Of a DNA stretch of 10,496 bases, positions 1-7,529 are shown in pieces. A program made the position numbers and the translations under genes. This stretch comes from Phycisphaerales bacterium (GTDB lineage: Bacteria; Planctomycetota; Phycisphaerae; SM23-33): NCBI GenBank assembly GCA_003485185.1, contig DNAS01000175.1, forward strand, positions 26,136 to 36,631. The letters run 5' to 3'. The notes under the pieces are model-generated. The model saw only the letters and a program-made list of their open reading frames with translations. It did not search any database and had not been told where the DNA came from. Numbering within the stretch: position 1 is the first letter of the stretch; each line of letters begins with the position of its first letter.

Positions 1-1
1 T

Positions 2-70
2 CCCGTCTGGCACAAGCGCCCGCCAGAATCGACCGCGCAGGCGGCGCAAACCCAGCCGGCGGGCAGGTGA
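2..70 (+). CDS. Probable C-terminal end of an upstream gene (partial)
   Basis: An open frame enters from the left edge and ends at TGA 68-70. Its last 22 codons read roughly PVWHKRPPES followed by TAQAAQTQPAGR. The Ala/Gln/Thr/Pro-rich end resembles the tails of two other proteins in this window (the isomerase ending ATQPAK and the secreted protein ending ATQPDREP), which is the main reason to read it as coding. Nothing about its function can be said. If real, it would sit 98 nt upstream of pyrE on the same strand. A second frame is also open from the left edge through to pyrE, so the choice of frame is tentative. Confidence 0.4.
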   Translation, partial: PVWHKRPPESTAQAAQTQPAGR

Positions 71-156
71 TTCCATTTCGCCGGCGGTTGGTGTTTAATG
101 TGCCCTGCCCGGGCTTGCCGAGACGCCCGGCGCGAAACCCGAACCTCGCAGCCCGC

Positions 157-161
157 AGGAG
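157..161 (+). promoter_or_regulatory. Ribosome binding site fixing the pyrE start
   Basis: AGGAG lies 7 nt before ATG 169. It supports that start over an in-frame start about 100 nt further upstream, which would add a 34-residue Arg/Pro-rich leader not expected in this enzyme family. Confidence 0.75.
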
Positions 162-168
162 CGACCGA

Positions 169-684
169 ATGGACACGAAGGAACTGGCACGTCGAATCAA
201 GGAAGCGGCGTACCTGGAAGGCGATTTTCTCCTTCGCAGCGGCCAGCGCAGCAAGTACTACCTCGACAAGTACCTGATGGAATCCCAGCCGGAAATCCTC
301 GCCGAACTGGGGCGGCGCTTCGCGAAGTTCGCCGCCGATGTCGACGTCGTCGCCGGTCCGGAGTTGGGCGCGGTGTCGCTGGCGGCGGCGACGAGCATCG
401 CCTCGGGCAAGCCGTCGGCCATCGTCCGCAAGGCGACGAAGGACTACGGCACGAGCAAGCTCATCGAGGGCACGCCCGTGACGGGCAAGCGCGTGCTGCT
501 GGTGGAAGACGTGGGCACGACGGCCGGCGCGGCGCTCCAGGCGGCCGAGACCCTCACCCAGGCCGGCGCGAAGGTCGCGCGAATCGTCATCGCGCTGGAC
601 CGCCTCCAGGGCGCCCGCGAGAACGTCGAAAAGGCCGGCTACGAGTACCACGCCCTGCTGACGAAGGAAGACCTGGGCATCTGA
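169..684 (+). CDS. pyrE: Orotate phosphoribosyltransferase
   Basis: A 171-residue cytoplasmic enzyme of de novo pyrimidine synthesis. It joins orotate to PRPP to give orotidine 5'-monophosphate and pyrophosphate. The N-terminal segment FLLRSGQRSKYYLDKY (about residues 20-35) is the typical OPRT substrate region. The mobile catalytic loop is at about 87-101 (RK...KDYGTSKLIEG); it has Tyr93 where enterobacterial enzymes carry His. The PRPP-binding signature LVEDVGTTAG is at 111-120. The length is at the short end for the family. The start is set by AGGAG 7 nt upstream. A weak 6-bp inverted repeat (109-114 with 125-130) lies in the leader, but no clear promoter is visible. The stop is only 3 nt before the ABC-transporter lipoprotein gene, so the two are probably co-transcribed; a metabolic link between them is not obvious. 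Confidence 0.93.
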   Translation: MDTKELARRIKEAAYLEGDFLLRSGQRSKYYLDKYLMESQPEILAELGRRFAKFAADVDVVAGPELGAVSLAAATSIASGKPSAIVRKATKDYGTSKLIEGTPVTGKRVLLVEDVGTTAGAALQAAETLTQAGAKVARIVIALDRLQGARENVEKAGYEYHALLTKEDLGI

Positions 685-687
685 ACG

Positions 688-2118
688 ATGCACGTCCGAC
701 GCGCCATCTGGTTGCTGGCCGTGGCGGGCGCCGCCCTGGGCGGTTGCGCCGCCGAAAGGCAGGTTCCCGACAGCCCGCAGCGCCGCGCCGCCGAGGAGGA
801 AGTGCTGCGCCGCTGGGGCAAGACGCTCGACGAACTGCCCGTGGACGAACTCGTCGCCATCAGCCCCCACAACGAGAACATCCAGAACGAGTTCGAATGG
901 GCCTTCTGCCTGCACCGCGCGGTGCAGCGCGGGCGACGCGTGCGGATCAGCTGGCGCGACGTCGGCGGAGGCGCCAGCAGCATCGAGAAGTTCCTGCTCA
1001 ACGTCTTCGAGCAGAACCGCCGGCGGACCATGGACATCGACGTGCTCTGGGGCGGCGGGGAGTTCACGTTCATGAACCTCGCCAAGGCCGGCGCGCTGGA
1101 ACCGCTGGACCTGCCCGCCGACGTGATCGCGAACGTGCCCGAGCAGTTCGCCGGCGCGAGGATGATCGACGCCGACCGGCGGTGGATCGGCTCTGCCGTC
1201 AGCGGGTTCGGGTTCCTCTACAACCGCGCCATGATGGAGCGGTGCGGCATCGCGCCGCCCCGGCAGTGGGAAGACCTCGCCGACCGAAGGTTCCACGGGC
1301 TGATCTCGCTGGCGGACCCCTCGGCGTCGGGTTCGGCGGCGATGGCCTACCGCATGATCGTCGTCAGCGCCCCGGATTGGCCGACGGGCTGGGCGCGCCT
1401 CCTGCGGATTCTCGCCAACGCCGGGCGATTCACCGACAGCGCGGGCGCGGCTGCCAACTCGCCCGTGCTGGGCGAGGCGCTGCTGGCAACTTCGATCGAC
1501 TTCTACGGCGCGATGCGCGTGGCCGAGGCGCCCGACCAGCTCAGCTACGTCAGTCCGCCCGGGCAGACGACGTTCAGCCCGGACCCCATCGCCGTGCTGC
1601 ACAACCCGCCCCATCGCGAGCTGGCGGAGGAGTTCGTGCGCTTCGTGATGTCCCCGCAAGGGCAGGCGCTATGGGCCTTGCCGCCCGGAAGCCCCGACGG
1701 GCCGATTCGCACCTCGCTGGGCCGCCAGCCCATCCGCCGCGACGTTTACCGCACGCTGGCCGGCAGGATGCTCCCCTGGCTGGTCGATCCCTACCAGCCG
1801 GGACAGGCCCTCGCCCTCGACCCGTCGCTGGACCGCGGCGTGGACTTCCACGTCCTGCGCGCGCTGGTCTACGACGCCGCCATCGTCCACCGCGACCTGC
1901 TGCACCGCGCCGGGCGGCGGCTGATCGACTCCGGCGATGATCCGGTGCTCGCGGCGATTTTCAACGAGCTTCCGCCGGAGCTGTCCGACCTGGCGGGCAT
2001 ACGGCGGGCCAAGGCGGACCTGGGCTCGAAGGACAGCAAGGCCGTCGACGACCTCCACCGGCGCTGGCAGCGGTTCTTCGCCGACAAGTACCGCCGCATC
2101 CTGGAGGCCCAACCATGA
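688..2118 (+). CDS. ABC-transporter extracellular solute-binding lipoprotein
   Basis: A 476-residue substrate-binding component of the importer encoded by the next two genes. The N-terminus is a lipoprotein signal: a hydrophobic stretch to about residue 17, then the lipobox L17-G-G-C20, giving a membrane-anchored protein outside the cytoplasm. Family-1-type binding-protein features follow: DVLWGGGEFTFMNLAKAGALEPL (about 118-140, a hinge segment), GFLYNRAMMERCGI (175-188), and FHGLISLADPSASGSAAMAY (202-221), typical of the ferric-iron/phosphonate/thiamine group. The region near 287-305 (YVSPPG...FSPDPIAVL) lacks the paired tyrosines of classical FbpA iron binders, so iron is not assured. About 110-120 C-terminal residues (about 360-476), helical and charged, extend beyond the usual family length. 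There is no good Shine-Dalgarno next to the ATG; translation is probably coupled to pyrE, 3 nt upstream. The stop overlaps the permease start by 4 nt. Confidence 0.88.
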   Translation: MHVRRAIWLLAVAGAALGGCAAERQVPDSPQRRAAEEEVLRRWGKTLDELPVDELVAISPHNENIQNEFEWAFCLHRAVQRGRRVRISWRDVGGGASSIEKFLLNVFEQNRRRTMDIDVLWGGGEFTFMNLAKAGALEPLDLPADVIANVPEQFAGARMIDADRRWIGSAVSGFGFLYNRAMMERCGIAPPRQWEDLADRRFHGLISLADPSASGSAAMAYRMIVVSAPDWPTGWARLLRILANAGRFTDSAGAAANSPVLGEALLATSIDFYGAMRVAEAPDQLSYVSPPGQTTFSPDPIAVLHNPPHRELAEEFVRFVMSPQGQALWALPPGSPDGPIRTSLGRQPIRRDVYRTLAGRMLPWLVDPYQPGQALALDPSLDRGVDFHVLRALVYDAAIVHRDLLHRAGRRLIDSGDDPVLAAIFNELPPELSDLAGIRRAKADLGSKDSKAVDDLHRRWQRFFADKYRRILEAQP

Positions 2119-3860
2119 GCGGACCTCGCGCCAAGGGCCGTTCCTACCTCGCTGTGGCGGAAGGGCGAATCGCGCCCGTGCCGCTGGCGCTGGAGGGCGG
2201 ACTGCTTGTGCTGCTGGCGGCGATGCTCCTGCTGCCGATCGCACTGGCAATCGGGCGCGGGTTCGTCGATGAAGGTCGCCCCAGCCTCTACTGGCTGGTC
2301 CGCACCGTCACCGACGGCGACGTGCTGCGCCAGCTCGGAAATGGCGTGCTGCTGGCCTGCTGCGCCACGCTGCTGTCGCTGGCGATCGCGCTGCCGCCGG
2401 CGGTGCTCCGGGCGCGGTGCCGCTTCCGCGGGCAGGGGCTGCTGGGCGTGCTCCTGCTGGTGCCGATGATCCTCCCGCCGTTCGTCGGGGCGCTGTCGAT
2501 GCGGCACCTGTTCAGCCGCTTCGGCGCGGTCAACCTGCTGCTGGATCGCGTGGGGATCCTGGATTTCAGCCAATCGCTGCCGCCGGACTGGCTGGGCACG
2601 GGCTTCGCGGGCGTGGCGGTCCTTCAGGCGCTGCACCTGTATCCGATCCTCTACCTGAACGCGTCGGCCGCCCTGGCCAACGTGGACCCCGCGTACGCAC
2701 AGGCGGCGCGCAATCTCGGCGCCGGTCCGGTGCGCACGTTCTTCCGCATCACGCTTCCGCTCATGCGCCCGGGGCTGTTCGCGGGCGGGACCATCGTCTT
2801 CATCTGGTCGTTCACCGACATCGGCACGCCGCTGATCCTCGGATACGACGAGTTGGCGCCGGTGACGATCTTCAAGCAGCTCGCGCTGGCCGAGACGAGC
2901 CCCGGCGTGTTCAGCCTGGTGTTCGTGCTGCTGTCGGGCGCGGTGGGCCTGTACGTGCTGGGCAAGTTCTTCTTCGGGCGGGCGGCGGCGGCCGAGTCGT
3001 CCAAGGCATCCATCGCGGCCGAGCAGCACCCCCTCGGCCCCGTCGCAACGCTCGGCGCGTGGCTGGTCTTCGGCGCGGTGCTCCTGATGGCGCTGCTGCC
3101 GCACGCGGGCGTGGTGCTGACCGCCCTGTCGGCGCGGTGGGTCAACACCATCCTCCCGACCGACTGGACGTTGCGCCACCTGGAATTCGTCATCTCGCGC
3201 GGGGAGACGGTCTCGAGCATCGTCAACAGCCTGAAGTACGCCTCGCTGAGCACGCTGGCCGACCTGGTGCTGGGCGGGCTGGCGGCCTGGCTGATCGTGC
3301 GGACGCGCGTCGCCGGCAGGACGTTGCTGGACGGCATGTCGATGCTCCCGCTGGCGGTTCCAGGCCTGATCCTGGCGGCGGGATACGTGGCCCTGACGGC
3401 CGCCGGACCGCTCAAGCCGTTCGGGCCGTTCGGGAACCCCCTGGGAATCCTGGTGGTCGCCTACACGATCCGTCGCATTCCGTTCGTGGTGCGTGGTGTC
3501 TCGGCCGGGCTGGAGCAGGTGCCCGAGTCCATGGAAGAGGCGGCGCGGAACCTGGGCGCGTCGCGCGCGGGAACGATCTTCCGCATCACCCTTCCGCTGA
3601 TCCTGGCCAACGTCATCGCCGCGGGGGTGCTGACTTTCGCCTTCGCCGTGCTGGAGGTCAGCGACTCGCTGATCCTCGCGCAGCAACAGGCGCACTTCCC
3701 GATCACCAAGGAGATCTACCGCCAGGCGACCAGCGGAAACGTGGACGCCGCGAACATCGCCTCAGCGCTGGGCGTCTACGGCATGGGGCTGCTGGGCGGA
3801 ACGCTCGGGCTGGCCGGGGCGCTGCTGGGAAAGAAACTCGGAACCATCTTCAGGGCCTGA
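2115..3860 (+). CDS. ABC-transporter permease, two fused membrane halves (FbpB/ThiP-like)
   Basis: A 581-residue inner-membrane protein forming the importer channel. Two homologous permease halves lie in one chain, each with hydrophobic segments (about 28-48, 77-97, 108-126, 163-183, 222-242 and 265-285; then 312-332, 377-397, 408-428, 443-458, 496-520 and 550-572). Each half carries the EAA loop that docks on the ATPase: AQAARNLGAGPVRTFFRITLP at about 195-215, and EEAARNLGASRAGTIFRITLP at about 474-494. The near-identity of these loops shows internal duplication. Length and layout match the iron(III)/thiamine/phosphonate-type permeases rather than systems with two separate permease genes. 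ATG 2115 overlaps the binding-protein stop (ATGA) and is preceded by GGAGG at 2103-2107, 7 nt upstream. The ATPase gene starts 5 nt after the stop. Confidence 0.93.
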   Translation: MSGPRAKGRSYLAVAEGRIAPVPLALEGGLLVLLAAMLLLPIALAIGRGFVDEGRPSLYWLVRTVTDGDVLRQLGNGVLLACCATLLSLAIALPPAVLRARCRFRGQGLLGVLLLVPMILPPFVGALSMRHLFSRFGAVNLLLDRVGILDFSQSLPPDWLGTGFAGVAVLQALHLYPILYLNASAALANVDPAYAQAARNLGAGPVRTFFRITLPLMRPGLFAGGTIVFIWSFTDIGTPLILGYDELAPVTIFKQLALAETSPGVFSLVFVLLSGAVGLYVLGKFFFGRAAAAESSKASIAAEQHPLGPVATLGAWLVFGAVLLMALLPHAGVVLTALSARWVNTILPTDWTLRHLEFVISRGETVSSIVNSLKYASLSTLADLVLGGLAAWLIVRTRVAGRTLLDGMSMLPLAVPGLILAAGYVALTAAGPLKPFGPFGNPLGILVVAYTIRRIPFVVRGVSAGLEQVPESMEEAARNLGASRAGTIFRITLPLILANVIAAGVLTFAFAVLEVSDSLILAQQQAHFPITKEIYRQATSGNVDAANIASALGVYGMGLLGGTLGLAGALLGKKLGTIFRA

Positions 3861-3865
3861 CCACC

Positions 3866-4954
3866 ATGACCGACATCCGCCTCGAACACATCACGAAGGT
3901 ATACGGCAGCGGCGCCAACGCCGCGCGGGCCGTGGACGACGTGAGCCTGTCCATCCCGTCCGGGGAATTCTTCTTCCTGCTGGGCCCCAGCGGCTGCGGG
4001 AAAACCACGCTGCTGCGGATCGTCGCGGGGCTGATCGCCCCCACCGACGGGCGCGTGCTGCTGGGCGGGCGCGACGTCACGCGCGAGCCCGTCGAGCGGC
4101 GGCGCACCGCGATGGTCTTCCAGAGCTACGCGCTCTGGCCTCACATGACGGTGGCGCAGAACGTGGAGTTCGGCCCGAAGATGCGCGGGGCCGGCGCCGC
4201 CGAACGCCGCCTCCGCGCCCGCACGCAATTGTCGCGGGTGCAGATGGACGCTTTCGTCGCCCGCAAGCCCAACCAGCTTTCCGGCGGGCAGCAGCAGCGC
4301 GTGGCCTTGGCGCGGGCCCTGGCGGCAGAGGGCGACTGCCTGCTGCTCGACGAGCCCCTCAGCAACCTCGACGCCCGCCTGCGCCTGCACATGCGCGGCG
4401 AGCTGCGCCGACTGGTCAAGGCCACCGGAGTCACCGCGGTCTACGTCACGCACGACCAGAAGGAGGCGCTGTCGATGGCGGACCGGGTGGCCGTGATGAA
4501 CGCGGGGCGGATCGTGCAGGTGGCGCCGCCGGAGCAGCTGTACAGCCGGCCGGCGTCGCGGTTCGTCGCCGATTTCCTGGGCGAGGCGAACTTCCTCGAC
4601 GGGCGCGTGGCGCGGCGCGGAACGCCCGCGAAGATCGACACGCCCGCCGGCGCCGTTTTCGCCGCGGGCGACGGATGCCCCGAGGCCGGGCAGGCCGTCA
4701 CCTGCTGCGTCCGCCCGGAACGCGTGCGCATCGCCCCCGTCGCCGACGCCGCGCAGGCGGCGGAAGCAACCGCCATTGCCGCGACCGTCGAGGCGTTCAC
4801 CTATCTCGGCGAACTCCGCCAGTACCTCTGCACACTGGAAAGCGGCGTGACGTGGCGGGTGTCGGAACTGGCGGCCCCGACCGGGCCCCTTCCGCCGGGA
4901 CAGAAAGTCCTGCTGCGATTCGACCCCGCCGACGTGTCGGTGCTGACGGAGTAG
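3866..4954 (+). CDS. ABC-transporter ATP-binding protein (PotA/FbpC type)
   Basis: A 362-residue ATPase that powers the importer from the cytoplasmic face. All nucleotide-binding motifs are intact: Walker A GPSGCGKTT (40-48), Q-loop Gln86 in VFQSYALWPH, signature LSGGQ (138-142), Walker B CLLLDEP (158-164), D-loop SNLDA (166-170), and the switch His196 in YVTHDQ. The C-terminal part (about 235-362, including CVRPERVRI) is a TOBE-like regulatory domain, as in PotA, FbpC and MalK relatives. Family members carry iron, polyamines, phosphonates, sulfate or sugars, so the substrate cannot be assigned from this subunit. The start ATG lies 5 nt after the permease stop, with a weak AGGG upstream. A longer reading of the same frame back into the permease gene is an overlapping shadow. 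A hairpin terminator follows 12 nt after the stop. Confidence 0.94.
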   Translation: MTDIRLEHITKVYGSGANAARAVDDVSLSIPSGEFFFLLGPSGCGKTTLLRIVAGLIAPTDGRVLLGGRDVTREPVERRRTAMVFQSYALWPHMTVAQNVEFGPKMRGAGAAERRLRARTQLSRVQMDAFVARKPNQLSGGQQQRVALARALAAEGDCLLLDEPLSNLDARLRLHMRGELRRLVKATGVTAVYVTHDQKEALSMADRVAVMNAGRIVQVAPPEQLYSRPASRFVADFLGEANFLDGRVARRGTPAKIDTPAGAVFAAGDGCPEAGQAVTCCVRPERVRIAPVADAAQAAEATAIAATVEAFTYLGELRQYLCTLESGVTWRVSELAAPTGPLPPGQKVLLRFDPADVSVLTE

Positions 4955-4966
4955 CTTTCGCGCAGC

Positions 4967-4998
4967 AAAGCGGCGGCCCCGAAGGACCGCCGCTTTTT
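4967..4998 (+). terminator. Intrinsic terminator of the pyrE-ABC operon, possibly bidirectional
   Basis: A perfect 10-bp stem, AAAGCGGCGG (4967-4976) with CCGCCGCTTT (4987-4996), has a 10-nt loop and runs into TTTTT. It lies 12 nt after the ATPase stop and also 34 nt past the stop of the convergent isomerase gene. In that direction it reads into AAAGC...CTTT with only three T's, so it would be a weaker terminator for the minus strand. Confidence 0.85.
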
Positions 4999-5032
4999 CC
5001 GCAATGGACGATTCGCCGCAAACCGGCGAGGT

Positions 5033-6085
5033 TTACTTCGCGGGCTGCGTCGCGGACGCCGCTGACGTTTCGGCCGCCTGGGTCGCGGGCGTCTCCGCCG
5101 GCTGGCTGGCCGGCGCCTCTTCCTTCACGATCACCACCGGATTCGCCGCCGCCGCCTTGGTCAGGATCTCCGTCTGCATCTCGGAACTGAGAACCTTCCG
5201 GGCGATCTCGCGCTTCTCCTCGTCGGTGTGGCCCTTGCCCGGCGTGCGCTTGGTCACCTTGATGATGTGGTACCCGAACGGGCTCTGGACGATGTCGCTC
5301 AACTCGCCGATCTTCATGGCGAAGGCCGCCTTCGCGAACGACGCGACCATGCTGTCGAAGGTGAACTCGCCGAGGCTTCCGCCGGCGCTCTTGCCCGACG
5401 GGCAGTCGGAGAACTGCTTGGCCGCGTCCTCGAACTTCAGCTTGTCGGACTTGATGTCCGCCGCGATGCCCGCGAGCTTGGCGCGGGCGGCTTCCTGCTG
5501 CGCCGCCGGGGCGTACAGCGGGCACTCGATCAGCACGTGGCTGGCTTCGAGGGTCGTGCCGTCGAGCCAGTCGGCCGGGCTGGACTTGAGGAACGCCTCG
5601 ACCTTGTCCTTCCCGGTCGCCTCATCCTGAAGCTTGCGGAGCTTGGCGTTCTCGGCGAGCTGCTCCTCGGTGATGCCCCGCATGGCCATGAACTGCTTCA
5701 GCAGGCGGTCCTTCTCCTCGGCGAGATCCTTGTCCGCCATGGGCACGTCCTTGAGGTAGGCCTTGCGCAGCTCCTGGGCGATCATCTCGCGGAGGATCAT
5801 GCCCGTCGCCTGCTGGAGCTGGTCTTCGGGCACGCGCCCGCGGTACATGTCGAGAATCTCGTCGATCTTGTCGGAGGTGATCTTGTGGTCTCCGACGGTC
5901 GCCAGGACGCGCACCGGGCGGGGCTTGGGCGCGGCGACCGGCTCGTCGGCCGGCGCCGCCGGGGCCGAAGCCGCCTGGGTGGTCGCCGCCTTGTCACCGT
6001 CGGGTTTCTCCCCGGAAGCGGCGACGATCACTCCGACGACGGCACAGACGGCCAGGGACAGGACGATCAGCAATTTGGCTTTCAC
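5033..6085 (-). CDS. Parvulin-type (PpiC/SurA-like) peptidyl-prolyl cis-trans isomerase, exported
   Basis: A 350-residue protein-folding factor acting outside the cytoplasm on exported proteins. Residues 5-22 are hydrophobic (LLIVLSLAVCAVVGVIVAA), a signal peptide or membrane anchor. Next comes an Ala/Pro/Thr/Gln-rich linker (about 33-55), then a SurA/PrsA-like helical segment (about 59-170). The parvulin domain covers about 180-283: ASHVLI (181-186), FSDCPSGKSAGGSLGEF (225-241), FAKAAFAMKIGELSDIV (250-266) and SPFGYHIIKV (268-277). The tail from about 323 is low complexity and ends ATQPAK. The start chosen is GTG 6085, because GGGAGA lies 5 nt upstream and the hydrophobic segment follows at once. 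A longer in-frame reading to 6304 would cross the promoter and the fba terminator. It is transcribed separately from fba. The substrate proteins are unknown. Confidence 0.9.
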   Translation of the reverse strand: MKAKLLIVLSLAVCAVVGVIVAASGEKPDGDKAATTQAASAPAAPADEPVAAPKPRPVRVLATVGDHKITSDKIDEILDMYRGRVPEDQLQQATGMILREMIAQELRKAYLKDVPMADKDLAEEKDRLLKQFMAMRGITEEQLAENAKLRKLQDEATGKDKVEAFLKSSPADWLDGTTLEASHVLIECPLYAPAAQQEAARAKLAGIAADIKSDKLKFEDAAKQFSDCPSGKSAGGSLGEFTFDSMVASFAKAAFAMKIGELSDIVQSPFGYHIIKVTKRTPGKGHTDEEKREIARKVLSSEMQTEILTKAAAANPVVIVKEEAPASQPAETPATQAAETSAASATQPAK

Positions 6086-6090
6086 AGGTT

Positions 6091-6096
6091 TCTCCC
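6091..6096 (-). promoter_or_regulatory. Ribosome binding site supporting the GTG start of the isomerase
   Basis: On the minus strand GGGAGA is followed by 5 nt and then GTG AAA GCC. This, plus the signal-like sequence immediately after, decides for the non-ATG start. Confidence 0.7.
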
Positions 6097-6187
6097 AAAA
6101 GCACGGGCCGTTCGGCGCGAATTCGCCGGGACGGCGGTTTTTCCACGACGCGCCGGACGGAAAGCCCGACGGCGCAACAAGGCGAAT

Positions 6188-6216
6188 ATTATGAACACCC
6201 GGAGGGGCGTTTGCAA
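6188..6216 (-). promoter_or_regulatory. Sigma-70-like promoter of the isomerase gene
   Basis: On the minus strand TTGCAA (6216-6211) is separated by exactly 17 nt from CATAAT (6193-6188). Transcription would start near 6181, leaving a leader of about 95 nt. An overlapping TAATAT at 6191-6186 is an alternative -10. The promoter lies between the fba terminator and the isomerase start, as expected for an independent unit. Confidence 0.6.
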
Positions 6217-6241
6217 TGCGCCAGTTCTCGCCGCTCCCGGG

Positions 6242-6277
6242 GGAAAAAGAAAGCCCCCGGCTTGCGGGCCGGGGGCT
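6242..6277 (-). terminator. Intrinsic terminator of fba
   Basis: On the minus strand AGCCCCCGGC (6277-6268) and GCCGGGGGCT (6261-6252) form a perfect 10-bp stem with a 6-nt loop, followed by TTCTTTTTCC. It begins 23 nt past the fba stop and separates fba from the isomerase promoter. Confidence 0.9.
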
Positions 6278-6300
6278 GGACTTCTTCGTTTCGGCGCGGG

Positions 6301-7326
6301 TCACTTCTTTTTGTAGAAGGAAACCATTTCCTTGCAGGTCTTGATGGGCACCTTACCCGCCCATCCGGCCTGGCCGAACGCCACCATGCGCGCGACGCAG
6401 ACCTTCTTCATCTCCTCGCGGGCGGGGCCCAGGTAGTCGCGCGGGTCGAATTTCTCGGGCGTCTCGGCGAAGACCCGGCGAATGGCGCCCGTGATGGCCA
6501 TGCGGTTGTCGGTGTCCACGTTGATCTTCCGCACGCCGTGCTTGATGCCCCGCTGGATTTCCTCGACCGGCACACCGTAGGTCTGCTTCATCTTTCCGCC
6601 GTACTTGTTGATCATGTCCTGGAGCTCCTGGGGAACGCTGGACGAGCCGTGCATCACCAGGTGCGTGTTGGGCAGGCGGCGATGGATTTCCTCGATGAGG
6701 CTCATCTTGAGCACTTCGCCGGTGGGCTTCTTCTTGAACTTGTAGGCGCCGTGGCTGGTGCCGATGGCGACCGCCAGCGCGTCGACGTTCGTGTCGGCGA
6801 CGAACTGCTCGGCCTGGTTCGGGTCGGTCAGGTGCTCCTGGGCCTGCTCCTCGCTGAGGCCGGCGCCGTGACCGTCCTCGATGCCGCCCAGCGCGCCGAT
6901 CTCGCCCTCGACGCTCACGCCCACCGCGTGCGCCGTCTTCACGACCTCGCGGGTCACCTTCACGTTGTAGTCGTACGTGCTGGGCTGCTTTCCGTCCTCG
7001 GACAGCGAGCCGTCCATCATCACGCTGGTGAAGTTCTGCTCGATCGCGCTCTTGCACGTCGCCGGGCTGTTTCCGTGGTCCTGGTGCATGACGAGCGGGA
7101 TCTTCGGGTACAGTTCCGCGGCCGCCAGCATCAGGTGGCGCAGGTAGGCGTCGTTGGTGTATTTCCGGGCGCCGCGGCTGGCCTGGATGATGACCGGCGA
7201 GTCGGTTTCCTCTGCCGCCATCATGATCGCCTGAATCTGCTCCATGTTGTTGACGTTCAGCGCGGCCACGCCGTAGCCGTTCTCGGCCGCGTGATCCAGC
7301 AAGACTCGCATCGGTACCAGTGGCAT
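6301..7326 (-). CDS. fba: Class II fructose-1,6-bisphosphate aldolase
   Basis: A 341-residue metal-dependent aldolase of glycolysis, gluconeogenesis or the Calvin cycle. It reversibly cleaves fructose-1,6-bisphosphate into glyceraldehyde-3-phosphate and dihydroxyacetone phosphate. Visible landmarks are NVNNMEQ (24-30), HQDHG (81-85, with the catalytic Asp83 and metal-binding His84), VEGEIGALGG (139-148), GTSHGAYKF (189-197, metal His192), MHGSSSVP (225-232, metal His226), and the substrate-phosphate segment KINVDTDNR (267-275). The roughly 340-residue length and the region YGGKMKQTYGVPVEEIQRGIKHG (242-264) fit the subgroup that includes Calvin-cycle CbbA-type enzymes. Whether this organism fixes carbon cannot be told from here. 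ATG 7326 follows GAGGA at 7335-7331. A longer in-frame reading upstream would cross the promoter. The gene ends in its own terminator and is divergent from the secreted protein gene. Confidence 0.95.
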   Translation of the reverse strand: MPLVPMRVLLDHAAENGYGVAALNVNNMEQIQAIMMAAEETDSPVIIQASRGARKYTNDAYLRHLMLAAAELYPKIPLVMHQDHGNSPATCKSAIEQNFTSVMMDGSLSEDGKQPSTYDYNVKVTREVVKTAHAVGVSVEGEIGALGGIEDGHGAGLSEEQAQEHLTDPNQAEQFVADTNVDALAVAIGTSHGAYKFKKKPTGEVLKMSLIEEIHRRLPNTHLVMHGSSSVPQELQDMINKYGGKMKQTYGVPVEEIQRGIKHGVRKINVDTDNRMAITGAIRRVFAETPEKFDPRDYLGPAREEMKKVCVARMVAFGQAGWAGKVPIKTCKEMVSFYKKK

Positions 7327-7330
7327 GATG

Positions 7331-7335
7331 TCCTC
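7331..7335 (-). promoter_or_regulatory. Ribosome binding site of fba
   Basis: GAGGA on the minus strand lies 4 nt before ATG 7326. It selects this start over in-frame codons further upstream that would add more than 100 residues before the family N-terminus. Confidence 0.7.
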
Positions 7336-7387
7336 GTTGGTTCTCTCTGGGGGTTTCCGGAAATTCTCGACTCCGTCAGGGCCGGGG

Positions 7388-7393
7388 ATTATA
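7388..7393 (-). promoter_or_regulatory. -10 element of the fba promoter
   Basis: A perfect TATAAT on the minus strand (7393-7388) would give a start near 7381 and a leader of about 54 nt. Seventeen nt upstream the -35 position reads TTCTCA, a poor match, so the promoter may depend on an activator or on sequence beyond the -10. Confidence 0.5.
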
Positions 7394-7434
7394 TGCGGAC
7401 CCGGCTGGGTTGAGAAGCCAATTTCGCGCGCTTT

Positions 7435-7454
7435 TTCCCCAGTGCGGTGGGGAA
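7435..7454. repeat. Inverted repeat between the divergent fba and secreted-protein promoters
   Basis: TTCCCCA (7435-7441) and TGGGGAA (7448-7454) are perfect inverted 7-mers around a 6-nt centre. The repeat lies 42 bp upstream of the fba -10 and 30 bp upstream of the rightward -10. That position would suit an operator shared by two divergent genes. No binding protein can be named. Confidence 0.4.
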
Positions 7455-7484
7455 CCTTGCCTGTCTGCCTGCGTCCAATTCCGT

Positions 7485-7490
7485 TACAAT
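7485..7490 (+). promoter_or_regulatory. -10 element upstream of the secreted HEAT-like protein gene
   Basis: TACAAT lies 39 nt before ATG 7530. The best -35-like word, TTGCCT at 7457-7462, is 22 nt away, which is too far for a normal spacer. This is therefore a tentative promoter with a weak or absent -35. Confidence 0.35.
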
Positions 7491-7529
7491 GCCCGCCAGC
7501 GGGATTGCCCCGCGGGACGATGGAAACCC

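Noticed and set aside
94..99. TTTAAT as a -10 element for pyrE
   Set aside because: The -35 position 17 nt upstream (TTCCAT) does not match, and pyrE may be read from an upstream gene.
688..2118. Naming the binding protein as the ferric-iron binder FbpA/AfuA
   Set aside because: The adjacent tyrosines expected for iron ligation are not seen and the protein is much longer. Only the general family is supported.
1869..3695. Very long minus-strand open frame (608 codons) opposite the binding protein and permease
   Set aside because: It is Arg/Gln/His-rich without any domain and lies antisense to two well-supported genes with clear motifs. It is typical of a GC-rich antisense shadow.
6086..6304. 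N-terminal extension of the isomerase to 6304
   Set aside because: It would run through the fba terminator and the promoter at 6188-6216 and would bury the signal-like segment. The GTG at 6085 with GGGAGA upstream is better.
5228..7413. Long plus-strand open frames opposite the isomerase and fba genes
   Set aside because: They are His/Leu/Arg/Val-rich complements of conserved minus-strand genes, with no motifs or ribosome binding sites.
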